Under the pieces are notes generated by a model. That model saw only the letters and a program-made list of their open reading frames with translations, did not search any database and had not been told where the DNA came from. A DNA stretch of 64,000 nt from Oscillospiraceae bacterium (GTDB taxonomy: Bacteria > Bacillota > Clostridia > Oscillospirales > Oscillospiraceae). The translations under genes and the position numbers were made by a program. Each line of letters opens with the position of its first letter. The first letter of the stretch is position 1. The stretch lies in NCBI GenBank assembly GCA_017445385.1, contig JAFSUG010000030.1, positions 1-64,000 on the forward strand, read 5' to 3'. This document shows positions 23,301-32,553 of this stretch, in pieces.

Positions 23301-25535
23301 ATGATTCAGTTAACGAACCACGGCGTCTATCTTGTAGACGGAAAGCCGGTGGCAGCCGGCAAGGAAGAAGCTGAGCAGGCGAAAAAGAAAACGCTTGCAT
23401 GGCGGATTTTGCAGGCGCATAACGTCTCCGGCGATGAGAAGAATCTGAAAATCAAATTTGATGCCATGCTCTCGCATGACATCACTTACGTCGGCATTAT
23501 CCAGCAGGCGAGAGCGTCGGGCATGAAGGAATTCCCGATCCCTTATGCGCTCACCAACTGCCACAACAGCCTCTGCGCCGTCGGTGGCACGATCAACGAA
23601 GATGATCACGTTTTCGGTCTTTCCGCCGCGAAAAAATACGGCGGCATCTTCGTCCCGGCAAACCAGTCCGTTATCCATAGCTATGCGCGCGAAGAGATGG
23701 CAGGCTGCGGCAAAATGATCCTCGGCTCTGACTCGCATACGCGCTATGGCGCGCTCGGCACTATGGCGGTCGGCGAAGGCGGACCGGAGCTTGCGAAGCA
23801 GCTTCTGAAAAACACGTGGGACAGCAAAATGCCGGAAGTCGTCCTCGTCTATCTCACCGGCGCGCCGCGTAAGGGCATCGGTCCGCACGACGTTGCGCTT
23901 GCGCTTGTCAAGGCAACGTTCGAAAGCGGCTTTGTCAATAATAAAGTCATGGAGTTCGTCGGCCCGGGCATCAAGAACCTGCCCATGGACTTCCGCAACG
24001 GCATCGACGTCATGACGACTGAAACCACCTGCCTTTCCTCCATCTGGGAAACGGACGAAACCACCGAAGCGTTCTATAAAACCCACGGCAGAGCAGGTGA
24101 GTACAAGAAACTCCAGCCGGAAAACGGCGCATATTATGATGCGCTGATCGAGATCGACCTCGGTAAGATCGAAAGCATGATTGCGCTGCCGTTCCATCCG
24201 AGCAACGCCTATACAATCCATGAATTCAACGAACGCGCGGAAGAGCTTCTGAAAAAGGTTGAGGAGGAAGCCGCGGCAAAGTTCAAGAAAGCCAATCCGC
24301 ACCTCACGCAGAAGATTCACGATGGCGGCGTCTGGGCGGACCAGGGCGAGATCGCCGGCTGCTCCGGCGGCCTGTTTGATAACATCGATGAAGCCGCCGC
24401 GATCCTCAAAGGCAAAAGCATCGGCTGCGGCGAATTCGGGCTCAACGTGTATCCCACGTCCGTGCCGGTCTCTCTGGAGCTTACCAAAATCGGCGCAACG
24501 GCGGAGCTGCTTGCAGCCGGCGCAATCATTAAGCCGAGCTTCTGCGGTCCGTGCTTCGGCGCAGGCGACGTTCCTGCCAATAATGGACTTTCCCTCCGTC
24601 ACGCAACGCGCAACTTCCCGAACCGCGAAGGCTCCAAGCCCGGCGAGGGGCAGTTCTCCGGCGTTTGCTTGATGGACGCGCGCTCCATTGCCGCAACGGC
24701 GGCAAACGGCGGCAAAATCACCGCCGCAACCGATATCGATTACGATTTCACGCCGCACGAATACCATTTCGATAAAACCGTCTATGATCGCCGGCTTTAC
24801 TATGGCTTCGGCAAAGCCGATCCCAGCGTAGAGCTCGTCATGGGCCCGAACATCACCGATTGGCCCAAAATGTACGCGCTTACGGAAAACCTGCTCGTTG
24901 AGCTTGCGGCGGTTATCCATGATCCCGTCACAACCACCGATGAGCTGATTCCCTCCGGCGAAACCTCCAGCTATCGTTCCAATCCGCTGCGCCTGAGCGA
25001 ATTTGCGCTTTCGCGCCGCTGCCCGGATTATGTGCCCAAGGCAAAGGCGGTCGCAGCCGAAGAAGCCAAGCGGCGCGAGGGCGGCTCTGAGAAAGTCGAA
25101 GCCATCCTCTCCAAGGTCGGCGATGGTAAAGCGCTCGCGGCAAAAACGCAGTTCGGCTCGTGCGTCTTCGCCCATAAACCCGGCGACGGCTCCGCCCGTG
25201 AGCAGGCAGCGTCCTGCCAAAAGGTGCTCGGCGGCTTTGCGAATATCTGCTATGAGTACGCAACGAAGCGTTACCGCTCCAACTGCATCAACTGGGGCAT
25301 CCTGCCCTTCACGATCGACCAAGGCACGAAGTTTGAATATACCGAGGGCGACTGCGTCTTCGTTCCCGACGTTCGCGCGAAGGTGCAGGCAGGGGATACC
25401 GATTTCCCGGCAAAGGTCATCCGCAAGGACGGCTCGGTGGAAGATCTCATGCTCCATATCGGCGGCCTGACCGAAGATGAAAAGCAGATCATCCTTGATG
25501 GCTGCCTCATGAACTACTACGCCAACCGCCAGTAA
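23301..25535 (+). CDS. Aconitase-family hydratase (YbhJ-like)
   Basis: 744-aa member of the aconitase superfamily, similar in length and layout to E. coli YbhJ. DSHTRYG lies near 146. A Cys in TTETTC (about 243) and the pair CGPC (about 414-417) give the three ligands for a [4Fe-4S] cluster. A swivel domain follows. ATG 23301 has GGAGGG eight bases before. By position, before isocitrate dehydrogenase and citDEF, it could interconvert citrate and isocitrate. Because the mesaconate-forming genes end just upstream, it could instead hydrate mesaconate to citramalate. The sequence alone does not decide. Confidence 0.85.
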   Translation: MIQLTNHGVYLVDGKPVAAGKEEAEQAKKKTLAWRILQAHNVSGDEKNLKIKFDAMLSHDITYVGIIQQARASGMKEFPIPYALTNCHNSLCAVGGTINEDDHVFGLSAAKKYGGIFVPANQSVIHSYAREEMAGCGKMILGSDSHTRYGALGTMAVGEGGPELAKQLLKNTWDSKMPEVVLVYLTGAPRKGIGPHDVALALVKATFESGFVNNKVMEFVGPGIKNLPMDFRNGIDVMTTETTCLSSIWETDETTEAFYKTHGRAGEYKKLQPENGAYYDALIEIDLGKIESMIALPFHPSNAYTIHEFNERAEELLKKVEEEAAAKFKKANPHLTQKIHDGGVWADQGEIAGCSGGLFDNIDEAAAILKGKSIGCGEFGLNVYPTSVPVSLELTKIGATAELLAAGAIIKPSFCGPCFGAGDVPANNGLSLRHATRNFPNREGSKPGEGQFSGVCLMDARSIAATAANGGKITAATDIDYDFTPHEYHFDKTVYDRRLYYGFGKADPSVELVMGPNITDWPKMYALTENLLVELAAVIHDPVTTTDELIPSGETSSYRSNPLRLSEFALSRRCPDYVPKAKAVAAEEAKRREGGSEKVEAILSKVGDGKALAAKTQFGSCVFAHKPGDGSAREQAASCQKVLGGFANICYEYATKRYRSNCINWGILPFTIDQGTKFEYTEGDCVFVPDVRAKVQAGDTDFPAKVIRKDGSVEDLMLHIGGLTEDEKQIILDGCLMNYYANRQ

Positions 25536-25563
25536 CCAATCTATAAAAACAGGAGGAACTACC

Positions 25564-26778
25564 ATGGCTAAAATTCAGATGAAAACGCCGCTCGTCGAGA
25601 TGGACGGCGATGAAATGACTCGCATTCTCTGGCAGATGATCAAAGATAAGCTGATCCTGCCGTTCGTGGATCTCAAAACCGAGTATTACGATCTCGGTCT
25701 GCTCCATCGCAACGAAACGAAGGACCAGGTTACGGTCGATGCCGCAAACGCAACGAAGAAATACGGCGTAGCCGTCAAGTGCGCAACCATCACGCCCAAC
25801 CAGCAGCGTATGGAAGAGTATCCGCAGCTCACCGAGATGTGGAAAAGCCCGAACGGCACGATCCGTTCTATCCTTGATGGGACGGTCTTCCGCGCGCCGA
25901 TCACGATTGATGCCATCAAGCCGGTCGTGAAGAACTGGAAAAAGCCGATCACGATTGCCCGTCATGCGTATGGCGACGTGTATAAAAGCGTCGATATGCG
26001 CACCGAGCAGCCCGGCGTTTGCACCATGACCTTCAAGGGCGAAAACGGCGAGGAAAAAACGCTTACCGTCCAGAAGACCGACGGTCCCACCGTCTGGCAG
26101 GGACAGCATAATAAGGATAAATCCATCCGTTCGTTCGCAAAATCCTGCTTCCAGTACGCAATCGATACAAAGCAGGACCTCTGGTTCTCCACAAAAGATA
26201 CGATCGCCAAGGTTTACGATGGCGAATTCAAAAAGATCTTTGAGGAAGAGTTCGAAAACTATAAAGCAAAATTTGAGGAGCTCGGCATTACATATTTCTA
26301 TACGCTCATCGATGATGCTGTCGCGCGCGTGATCCGCAGCGAGGGCGGCTATATCTGGGCTTGCAAAAACTACGATGGCGACGTGATGAGCGATATGGTC
26401 TCCACGGCGTTCGGTTCGCTCGCCATGATGACCTCCGTCCTTGTCGCGCCGGACGGCACGACGGAGTACGAAGCGGCGCACGGCACCGTCACCAAGCATT
26501 ACTATCGCCATCTCAAGGGCGAAAAGACCTCTACCAACTCCATGGCAACCATCTTCGCGTGGTCGGGCGCGCTGAAAAAGCGCGGCGAGCGCGATCAGCT
26601 TCCCGAGCTGATCGCGTTTGGCGAAAAGCTGGAGCAGGCGTGCTATGATACGCTGAACGATGGCATCATGACGAAAGACCTCGTCGGTCTTGTCGAGCCG
26701 GGCTTCAAGGCAACCGCCACCGATTCCGAGGGCTTCCTCGATGCAATCGCAGAGCGTCTTGCAAAGAAACTGGCGTAA
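25564..26778 (+). CDS. icd: NADP-dependent isocitrate dehydrogenase
   Basis: 404-aa dimeric NADP-type isocitrate dehydrogenase of the eukaryote-like subfamily. It has MDGDEMTR near 14-21, the substrate loop SPNGTIRS (about 98-105), IDDAVARVI (about 250) with the metal-binding Asp residues, and the NADP-site motif HGTVTKHYYR. The reaction is isocitrate + NADP to 2-oxoglutarate + CO2, reversible. In this operon it links the hydratase to 2-oxoglutarate/glutamate, either making glutamate precursor or running backwards by reductive carboxylation. Confidence 0.94.
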   Translation: MAKIQMKTPLVEMDGDEMTRILWQMIKDKLILPFVDLKTEYYDLGLLHRNETKDQVTVDAANATKKYGVAVKCATITPNQQRMEEYPQLTEMWKSPNGTIRSILDGTVFRAPITIDAIKPVVKNWKKPITIARHAYGDVYKSVDMRTEQPGVCTMTFKGENGEEKTLTVQKTDGPTVWQGQHNKDKSIRSFAKSCFQYAIDTKQDLWFSTKDTIAKVYDGEFKKIFEEEFENYKAKFEELGITYFYTLIDDAVARVIRSEGGYIWACKNYDGDVMSDMVSTAFGSLAMMTSVLVAPDGTTEYEAAHGTVTKHYYRHLKGEKTSTNSMATIFAWSGALKKRGERDQLPELIAFGEKLEQACYDTLNDGIMTKDLVGLVEPGFKATATDSEGFLDAIAERLAKKLA

Positions 26779-26790
26779 GGAGCGGCTGTT

Positions 26791-27087
26791 ATGAAACTGA
26801 AAGTACCGTCTACAGCCGGCACCATGGAGTCTAACGACGTTCTGGTTTCAATCAAGCCGGCAAAATCCGGCGGCATCCAAATTGCGCTGCAATCGAACGT
26901 TATGCAGCAGTACGGCCGCCGCATCCGCGAAGTCATCACCGAAACGCTCGAAGAGCTCGGCGTTGAAAACGCCGAGGTCGAAGCCACCGATAAAGGCGCG
27001 CTCGATTGCACGATCCGCGCCCGCGTCGCGGCAGCGGCATACCGCGCCGCCGAATCGAGCGACTATCATTGGGAGGCGAAGAAATGA
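26791..27087 (+). CDS. citD: Citrate (or citramalate) lyase acyl carrier subunit, gamma
   Basis: 98-aa acyl carrier protein of the citrate lyase type. Ser14 in MESNDVLV is the attachment site of the phosphoribosyl-dephospho-CoA prosthetic group. Overlaps citE by ATGA. Whether the complex cleaves citrate or (S)-citramalate cannot be told from this subunit, since the two lyases are homologous. Confidence 0.93.
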   Translation: MKLKVPSTAGTMESNDVLVSIKPAKSGGIQIALQSNVMQQYGRRIREVITETLEELGVENAEVEATDKGALDCTIRARVAAAAYRAAESSDYHWEAKK

Positions 27088-27986
27088 AGCGTTATACAAA
27101 AGACCGTCTTCGCCGCAGTATGATGTTCGTGCCGGGCAATAACCCCGGCATGATCCGCGACGTGCATATCTATCCGGCGGATTCGATCATGTTCGATCTG
27201 GAAGATTCCGTTGCCTATACCGAAAAGGATACGGCGCGTCTGCTCGTCTATAACGCGCTGAAAACGCTGAATTTCGGCAATAAGGAGATCGTCGTCCGCA
27301 TCAACGATCTTTCCTCCGGACTCGGCGTAATGGATTTGGAGGCAATCGTGCCTGCCGGCGTCCACGTTGTCCGCCTGCCCAAAACCGATAGCGCGCAGGA
27401 CGTGATCGATTGCGAAAAGGAGATCGCACGCATCGAGCGCAAGCACGGCATCGAAGTCGGCTCTACCGGCATGATGGCGGCAATCGAATCGGCAAACGGC
27501 GTGCTCAACGCAAGAGAGATCGCCCACGCGTCCGACCGTCTGATCGGCATCGCCCTCGGCGCGGAGGACTACGTTACCGACCTCAAAACCACCCGTGCCG
27601 ACGGCATCGAGCTGCTGTTTGCAAGAAGCATGATCCTCAATGCCGCGCGCTCGGCAGGCATCGCCGCGCTCGATACCGTCTATTCGGACGTGAATAATGA
27701 AGAGGGCTTCATCGCGGAAGCAACGCTGATCAAAAAGCTCGGCTTTGATGGCAAATCCGTCATCAATCCGCGCCAGATTGCGCCGCTGCATAAAGTGTTT
27801 ATGCCCAGCGAGAAGGATCTCAATAAAGCGTATGCCATCATGGAAGCCATCGAAGACGCGAAAAAGCGCGGCAGCGGCGTCGCAAGTCTCAAAGGCAAGA
27901 TGATCGATAAGCCGGTCGTCCTGCGCGCGCAGCGTCTGATCGCGCTCCATGAAGCCGGCCTGCGCATGGATGACGGGGAGGATTGA
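27084..27986 (+). CDS. citE: Citrate (or citramalate) lyase beta subunit
   Basis: 300-aa HpcH/HpaI-fold lyase subunit that cleaves the acyl-carrier-bound substrate to acetyl-ACP and a 2-oxoacid. Family landmarks: RRSMMFVPGN near 10, FDLEDSV near 39, VVRIND near 67, and ESANGVLNA near 137. ATG 27084 with GGGAGG upstream overlaps the citD stop. Followed after three bases by citF. Confidence 0.94.
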   Translation: MKRYTKDRLRRSMMFVPGNNPGMIRDVHIYPADSIMFDLEDSVAYTEKDTARLLVYNALKTLNFGNKEIVVRINDLSSGLGVMDLEAIVPAGVHVVRLPKTDSAQDVIDCEKEIARIERKHGIEVGSTGMMAAIESANGVLNAREIAHASDRLIGIALGAEDYVTDLKTTRADGIELLFARSMILNAARSAGIAALDTVYSDVNNEEGFIAEATLIKKLGFDGKSVINPRQIAPLHKVFMPSEKDLNKAYAIMEAIEDAKKRGSGVASLKGKMIDKPVVLRAQRLIALHEAGLRMDDGED

Positions 27987-27989
27987 GCC

Positions 27990-29510
27990 ATGGATCTGAA
28001 AAAAATTCCGCATATCGAAGAGATCGGCAACCGCGGCGTCTGCTCCGGGAAAGTCACGAAAACGTCCGCAACCTTCGATGAGCGCACCAAGGGCGAAAAT
28101 AAGATCGTTAAGGATCTGAAAACGGCGATCCTCGCCTCCGGCCTCAAGGACGGCATGACCGTTTCCTTCCACCATCATTTCCGCAATGGCGACCACGTTC
28201 TCAATTTCGTCATGGATACGCTTGCGGAGATGGGTTTCAAAAACCTCACCGTCGCCGCAAGCTCGCTTGCCGGCGTCCATGCGCCGCTGATTCAGCATAT
28301 CAAAAACGGCGTGGTTACGCATATCGAAACGTCCGGACTCCGCGGAGAGCTTGCGGAGGAAATCTCGCGCGGTCTGATGGAGTTCCCCATCGTCTTCCGC
28401 AGCCACGGCGGCAGAGCAGCCGCCATCGAGAGCGGACTTCTGCATATCGACGTAGCGTTCCTCGGCGCGCCCTCCTGCGATCCCTACGGCAACGCCAACG
28501 GCTACAGCCGCGAGGATGACGACGGCATCGCCTGCGGCTCGCTCGGTTACGCGAGAACGGACGCGAAATACGCCGACCACGTTATCGTACTGACGAACCA
28601 TATCGTCCCGTATCCGAACGCGCCGTTCGCAATCCCCGAAAGCAGCGTGGATTACGTTGTCGAAGTCGAAGACATCGGCGATCCCGCCGGCATTATGTCG
28701 GGCGCAACGCGTTATACGAAAAACCCGAAGGAGCTGAAGATCGCGGAAACGGCAGCAAACGTCGTTGAGGCGGCAGGGTATCTCTATAACGGCTTCACCA
28801 TGCAGATGGGCTCCGGCGGCGCGTCGCTTGCCGTGGCGCGCTTCCTGCGCCAGAAGATGATTGATCAGGGCATCCACGCGCGCTTCGCGCTCGGCGGCAT
28901 CACAAGCCAGATCTGCGCCATGCACGAGGAGGGGCTTATTGATAAAATCCTCGACGTGCAGAGCTTCGATCTCGATGCCGCGCTGTCGCTGAAAAAGAAC
29001 CATCTCCATCAGCAGATCGACGCGGTCTATTACGCAAGCTATCTGCATAACAGCGCCGTCAATAAGCTGGACTTCGTCATTCTCTCCGCGCTGGAGATCG
29101 ATACGGACTTCAACGTCAACGTGCTTACAGGCTCGGACGGCGTGATCCGCGGCGCAATCGGCGGCCATCCCGATACGGCGGAAGGCGCATCGCTCTCTGT
29201 GATCGTCGCGCCGCTCTGCCGCGGCAGAATCCCGTGCGTTGTCGATCACGTGCAAACCGTCATCACGCCCGGCGCGGCGGTGGACGTGCTCGTTACCGAT
29301 CAGGGCGTTGCCGTCAACCCCAACCGTCCGGAGATCGCGGAAAAACTGAAAGCGGCAGGCATCCGCGTCACAACCATCGAAAAGCTGCGTGATCGCGCTT
29401 ATGCCGAAGTCGGCATGCCGGATCCCATCCACTATACGGATAAGATCGTCGGCGTGGCAATGTACCGCGATAATACCGTCATCGACGTGATTCGCCAAAT
29501 CGAAGAATGA
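27990..29510 (+). CDS. citF: Citrate (or citramalate) lyase alpha subunit (acyltransferase)
   Basis: 506-aa CitF-type CoA-transferase-fold subunit. It swaps the acetyl group on the carrier for citrate (or citramalate). Typical segments include SFHHHFRNGD near 50, the Gly-rich MQMGSGGASLA near 271, and GGHPDTAEGAS near 390. Standard length. Overlaps citX by ATGA. All three lyase subunits are intact. Confidence 0.95.
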   Translation: MDLKKIPHIEEIGNRGVCSGKVTKTSATFDERTKGENKIVKDLKTAILASGLKDGMTVSFHHHFRNGDHVLNFVMDTLAEMGFKNLTVAASSLAGVHAPLIQHIKNGVVTHIETSGLRGELAEEISRGLMEFPIVFRSHGGRAAAIESGLLHIDVAFLGAPSCDPYGNANGYSREDDDGIACGSLGYARTDAKYADHVIVLTNHIVPYPNAPFAIPESSVDYVVEVEDIGDPAGIMSGATRYTKNPKELKIAETAANVVEAAGYLYNGFTMQMGSGGASLAVARFLRQKMIDQGIHARFALGGITSQICAMHEEGLIDKILDVQSFDLDAALSLKKNHLHQQIDAVYYASYLHNSAVNKLDFVILSALEIDTDFNVNVLTGSDGVIRGAIGGHPDTAEGASLSVIVAPLCRGRIPCVVDHVQTVITPGAAVDVLVTDQGVAVNPNRPEIAEKLKAAGIRVTTIEKLRDRAYAEVGMPDPIHYTDKIVGVAMYRDNTVIDVIRQIEE

Positions 29511-29986
29511 GCGTTACGTTAGAGCAGGTTTTGGCGGCGCGTGAAAACCGCGCCGCCACCCAGCGCCGTCTGCTGGGAAAGTACGGTAAGCCGCTCGTTT
29601 GCCTTACGATGAATATCCCCGGCGAAGAGAAAACCGCGCCGGAGATTGCCCACGCGTTCGATCACGGCTGCAATGCGCTGCGCGAATCGCTGCCGATTGT
29701 CTATGAGGAGATCCTCCGCGCGGAAACGGGATATGAAGCGTTCTTCGTCTGCGATTGTGCGGCTGAGAGCGCGAAAAAAACCGCCATGCAGATCGAGGAA
29801 GCAACGCCTGCCGGTCGGCTTTTCGATATCGACGTGCTGAATGAAGCAGGGGAGAAGCTCTCCCGTCCGGAGATGCGCAAATGTATCATCTGCGGCGGTC
29901 CGGTGTCCGTCTGCTCGCGCAGCCGCGCGCACGGCCTGCCTGCATTGGAGGCAAAGGTCAAAGAACTGCTGCTGGAATTTCAATAA
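29507..29986 (+). CDS. citX: CitX-like holo-citrate-lyase synthase
   Basis: 159-aa nucleotidyltransferase-like protein that attaches the prosthetic group to CitD. The motif GRLFDIDV (about 103-110) and the C-terminal RKCIICGGP...CSRSRAHG segment are hallmarks of CitX. The other genes needed for an active lyase, citG (makes the prosthetic group) and citC (acetylates it), are not in this window. They may lie elsewhere in the genome. Confidence 0.9.
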   Translation: MSVTLEQVLAARENRAATQRRLLGKYGKPLVCLTMNIPGEEKTAPEIAHAFDHGCNALRESLPIVYEEILRAETGYEAFFVCDCAAESAKKTAMQIEEATPAGRLFDIDVLNEAGEKLSRPEMRKCIICGGPVSVCSRSRAHGLPALEAKVKELLLEFQ

Positions 29987-30030
29987 AAAAGATGGAGTCC
30001 TTGCGATCAAGGACTCCATCTTTTTTGTTT
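29985..30030. terminator. Bidirectional terminator between citX and the ABC ATPase gene
   Basis: A perfect 19-bp stem (AAAAAAGATGGAGTCCTTG and complement, loop CGAT) with A and T runs on both sides serves both convergent genes. Confidence 0.95.
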
Positions 30031-30033
30031 TTT

Positions 30034-31215
30034 TTAGAACAGGTTCAGACCCGTATCCTTGCTGAAAATGTGCATCAGCTTCGGCTCGAAGGTGAAGTGG
30101 ATCGGGGTGTCGCCGTCTGCGAACTGCTCCGCGTCAACGTCGGTCGTGGGAACAACGATAATCACGTCCTTGCCGGAAACGTTCGCATGCAGGTGCAGCT
30201 CGCTGCCCATCATTTCGCAAACGTCAACCGTTCCGGCAACGCCTTCGTCTGCCAGGCTGATATGAACCGGACGAACGCCGAGGATCACGTCCTGTTCGGG
30301 CGCGTTCTGTGCCTTCAGAGCTTCCTGGCGAGCCGGATCAAGCGCTACGGTGTGGCCTGCAACGCTGATGGCGTATTCGCCGTTTTCCTTCACGAGCTTT
30401 GCATCTTCGAAGAAGTTCATCTGCGGCGTGCCGATGAAGCCTGCAACAAAGAGGTTCGCCGGATGGCCGAAAACTTCCTGCGGCGTGCCGACCTGCTGAA
30501 TGAAGCCGTCGCGCATGATAACGATACGATCGCCGAGCGTCATAGCCTCGGTCTGGTCGTGGGTAACGTAGATGAAGGTGGTGTTGATCTTCTTGCGCAG
30601 CTTGATGATCTCCGCGCGCATTTGGTTACGGAGCTTCGCGTCGAGGTTCGACAGCGGCTCGTCCATCAGGAAGACTGCGGGGTCACGCACGATCGCGCGG
30701 CCGATCGCAACACGCTGGCGCTGACCGCCGGAAAGAGCCTTCGGCTTACGGTCGAGGTACTCGGTGATGTCGAGGATCTCGGCAGCCTCGCGGACCTTGC
30801 GGTCGATCTCGTCCTTGGGAACTTTCTTCAGCTTCAGAGAGAAAGCCATGTTGTCATAAACGGTCATGTGGGGATACAGCGCGTAGTTCTGGAAAACCAT
30901 CGCAATATCGCGGTCCTTCGGGGGGATGTCGTTGCAGAGCTTATCGCCGATCCAAAGCTCGCCGTCGGTAATTTCTTCCAGGCCGGCAACCATGCGCAGC
31001 GTTGTGGACTTACCGCAGCCGGACGGGCCGACGAGAACGATAAATTCCTTGTCTGCGATCTCCAGCGTAAACTGCTGAACGGCAACAACGCCCTCTTCAG
31101 TGATCTGAAGATTTGCCCGGCGGTTGGGGTTCTCAGCATGCTTTTTTGCGCGCTTCTTTTCGTCGCCGCTGAAGGGATAGACCTTCTTGATGTTTTTGAG
31201 CAGTACTTTCGACAT
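30034..31215 (-). CDS. MsmK/UgpC-type ABC transporter ATPase
   Basis: 393-aa ATPase of the carbohydrate-uptake (CUT1) type, usually shared by several sugar importers. It has Walker A GPSGCGKST, signature LSGGQRQR, Walker B VFLMDEP, and a C-terminal TOBE regulatory domain. As in many clostridial members, a basic insert of about 30 residues sits between strand 1 and the core. I start at the ATG 31215 because it matches the family N-terminus. There is no good ribosome-binding site right before it; a GGAGG lies about 26 bases upstream and could serve a TTG at 31248. No permease or binding-protein genes are adjacent. Confidence 0.93.
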   Translation of the reverse strand: MSKVLLKNIKKVYPFSGDEKKRAKKHAENPNRRANLQITEEGVVAVQQFTLEIADKEFIVLVGPSGCGKSTTLRMVAGLEEITDGELWIGDKLCNDIPPKDRDIAMVFQNYALYPHMTVYDNMAFSLKLKKVPKDEIDRKVREAAEILDITEYLDRKPKALSGGQRQRVAIGRAIVRDPAVFLMDEPLSNLDAKLRNQMRAEIIKLRKKINTTFIYVTHDQTEAMTLGDRIVIMRDGFIQQVGTPQEVFGHPANLFVAGFIGTPQMNFFEDAKLVKENGEYAISVAGHTVALDPARQEALKAQNAPEQDVILGVRPVHISLADEGVAGTVDVCEMMGSELHLHANVSGKDVIIVVPTTDVDAEQFADGDTPIHFTFEPKLMHIFSKDTGLNLF

Positions 31216-31423
31216 AACTGTTTGACTTTGATGCAGCTGCCTCCGCAATGCTGCACCTCGCGGCAGCTTCTCTGCTGCCGACTACGGCATGTCTCCACAA
31301 TGCCGCACCGCAAGTCCGCGGATGGTTCCTCCTTTTTGTTCGCCGCTGCAAGCTATTTTGTGGAGTAGACAAACAGCGACAAGATTCCTTATCAAGTTTA
31401 TCATAAAATCAAACGTTTCTCAA
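31216..31423 (-). promoter_or_regulatory. Promoter and long structured leader of the MsmK gene
   Basis: On the minus strand, TTGAGA (31418-31423), 17-bp gap, TAAACT (31395-31400). About 170 bases of leader follow. It contains AAAAGGAGG without a start codon behind it, a perfect hairpin CGGCAGC-agagaa-GCTGCCG, and a TGCAGC...GCTGCA pair just before the coding start. No known riboswitch class was recognised. Confidence 0.55.
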
Positions 31424-31557
31424 GAAAAACCTATGCGCCATTGTGTTGGCAGATGCGCCAAAATTCCGGCGCGGAATCTGTTGAAAAAGACGAATGCAAT
31501 TTTGACGGCAATGGGTTAAAATCAATGCAGAAAATAAAAGCAAAGGAGAAATTTGCG

Positions 31558-32553
31558 ATGATTATAAAAGAACCGTTCGGCAAAATGCCCGATGGCAGAG
31601 CGGTCGAGGCGTATACGCTGAAAAATAAAAACGGCATGGCGGTCAAGGTCCTTTCGCTCGGCGCAACGCTCGTTTCGATTGACGTTCCGGATAAAGCCGG
31701 CAACATGCGCGACGTGATCCTCGGCTACGATACCGTAGAGGGTTTCCTCGAAGGCGGCAACCACCTCGGCGGAACGATCGGCAGAGTTGCAAACCGCATC
31801 GAAAAAGGCCGTTTCACGCTCGATGGCAAGCAGTATCAGGTCACCGTCAACGATGGCGAAAACAGCCTCCACGGCGGCAGCGGCATCGATTTCAAGCTCT
31901 GGGAAGTAAAGGAAGACGGCGCGGACGCGCTTCTAATGACCTACCTCTCGCCGGATGGCGAGGACGGTTACCCCGGCAATATGACCATTCAGCTCCGCCT
32001 TTCGCTCGATGACGATAACGCGCTGAAATTCGAATATGCCGCAACGGCGGATCAGCCGACGCTCTGCAACCTCACCAACCATGCGTATTTCAATCTGAAC
32101 GGCCTAAGGCGCGACGTTCTGGACCATGAGATGTGGCTCAATTCCGATACCTATACCGTCACAACCGACGCGCTGATCCCGATCGAGGACGTACCCGTTG
32201 AAGGCACGGAATACGACTTCCGCAAGCCGAGAAAGCTCAAAAAAGCGATGTACGATACAAACTTCTTCCTGCTCGGCGGCGAGGGCGCGCAGGCAACGGT
32301 CTACGATCCCGAAAGCGGCATCTTCATGGAGCTGTTCACCGATGCGCCTGCGCTGCAGATCTATAACTCCGTCATGCTTCCGGAGCAGGCGGATAAGGGC
32401 GGCAAACGCCATGGCGTTGGCGACGGTCTCTGCCTCGAAACGCAGCTTCCTCCGAACGCGCCGAACCGCGAAAGCTGCAAAAAGTATCCGTTCATCCTCC
32501 GCCCGGGCGAAACGTGGAAGAGCTGGACGATTTACCGCTTCTCCGTCAAATGA
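31558..32553 (+). CDS. galM: Aldose 1-epimerase (galactose mutarotase)
   Basis: 331-aa GalM-family enzyme that interconverts alpha and beta anomers of aldoses in the cytoplasm. It has LGATLVSI and the GGTIGRVANRI segment (about 78-88), catalytic His in LTNHAYFNL, and the Glu of CLETQ near the C-terminus. ATG 31558 follows AAAGGAG; longer upstream starts lack a ribosome-binding site. It is translationally coupled to a Nudix gene (ATGA overlap). No clear promoter was found in the 300-base gap shared with the MsmK leader. Confidence 0.93.
   Translation: MIIKEPFGKMPDGRAVEAYTLKNKNGMAVKVLSLGATLVSIDVPDKAGNMRDVILGYDTVEGFLEGGNHLGGTIGRVANRIEKGRFTLDGKQYQVTVNDGENSLHGGSGIDFKLWEVKEDGADALLMTYLSPDGEDGYPGNMTIQLRLSLDDDNALKFEYAATADQPTLCNLTNHAYFNLNGLRRDVLDHEMWLNSDTYTVTTDALIPIEDVPVEGTEYDFRKPRKLKKAMYDTNFFLLGGEGAQATVYDPESGIFMELFTDAPALQIYNSVMLPEQADKGGKRHGVGDGLCLETQLPPNAPNRESCKKYPFILRPGETWKSWTIYRFSVK

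Noticed and set aside
23310-25565. 751-codon minus-strand frame opposite the aconitase-family gene
   Set aside because: Antisense shadow. The + strand frame has the aconitase motifs, a consensus promoter and a good ribosome-binding site.
27066-29498. 810-codon minus-strand frame opposite citE and citF
   Set aside because: Antisense shadow running across two real genes. Its sequence is Arg/Asp/His-biased with no domain pattern.
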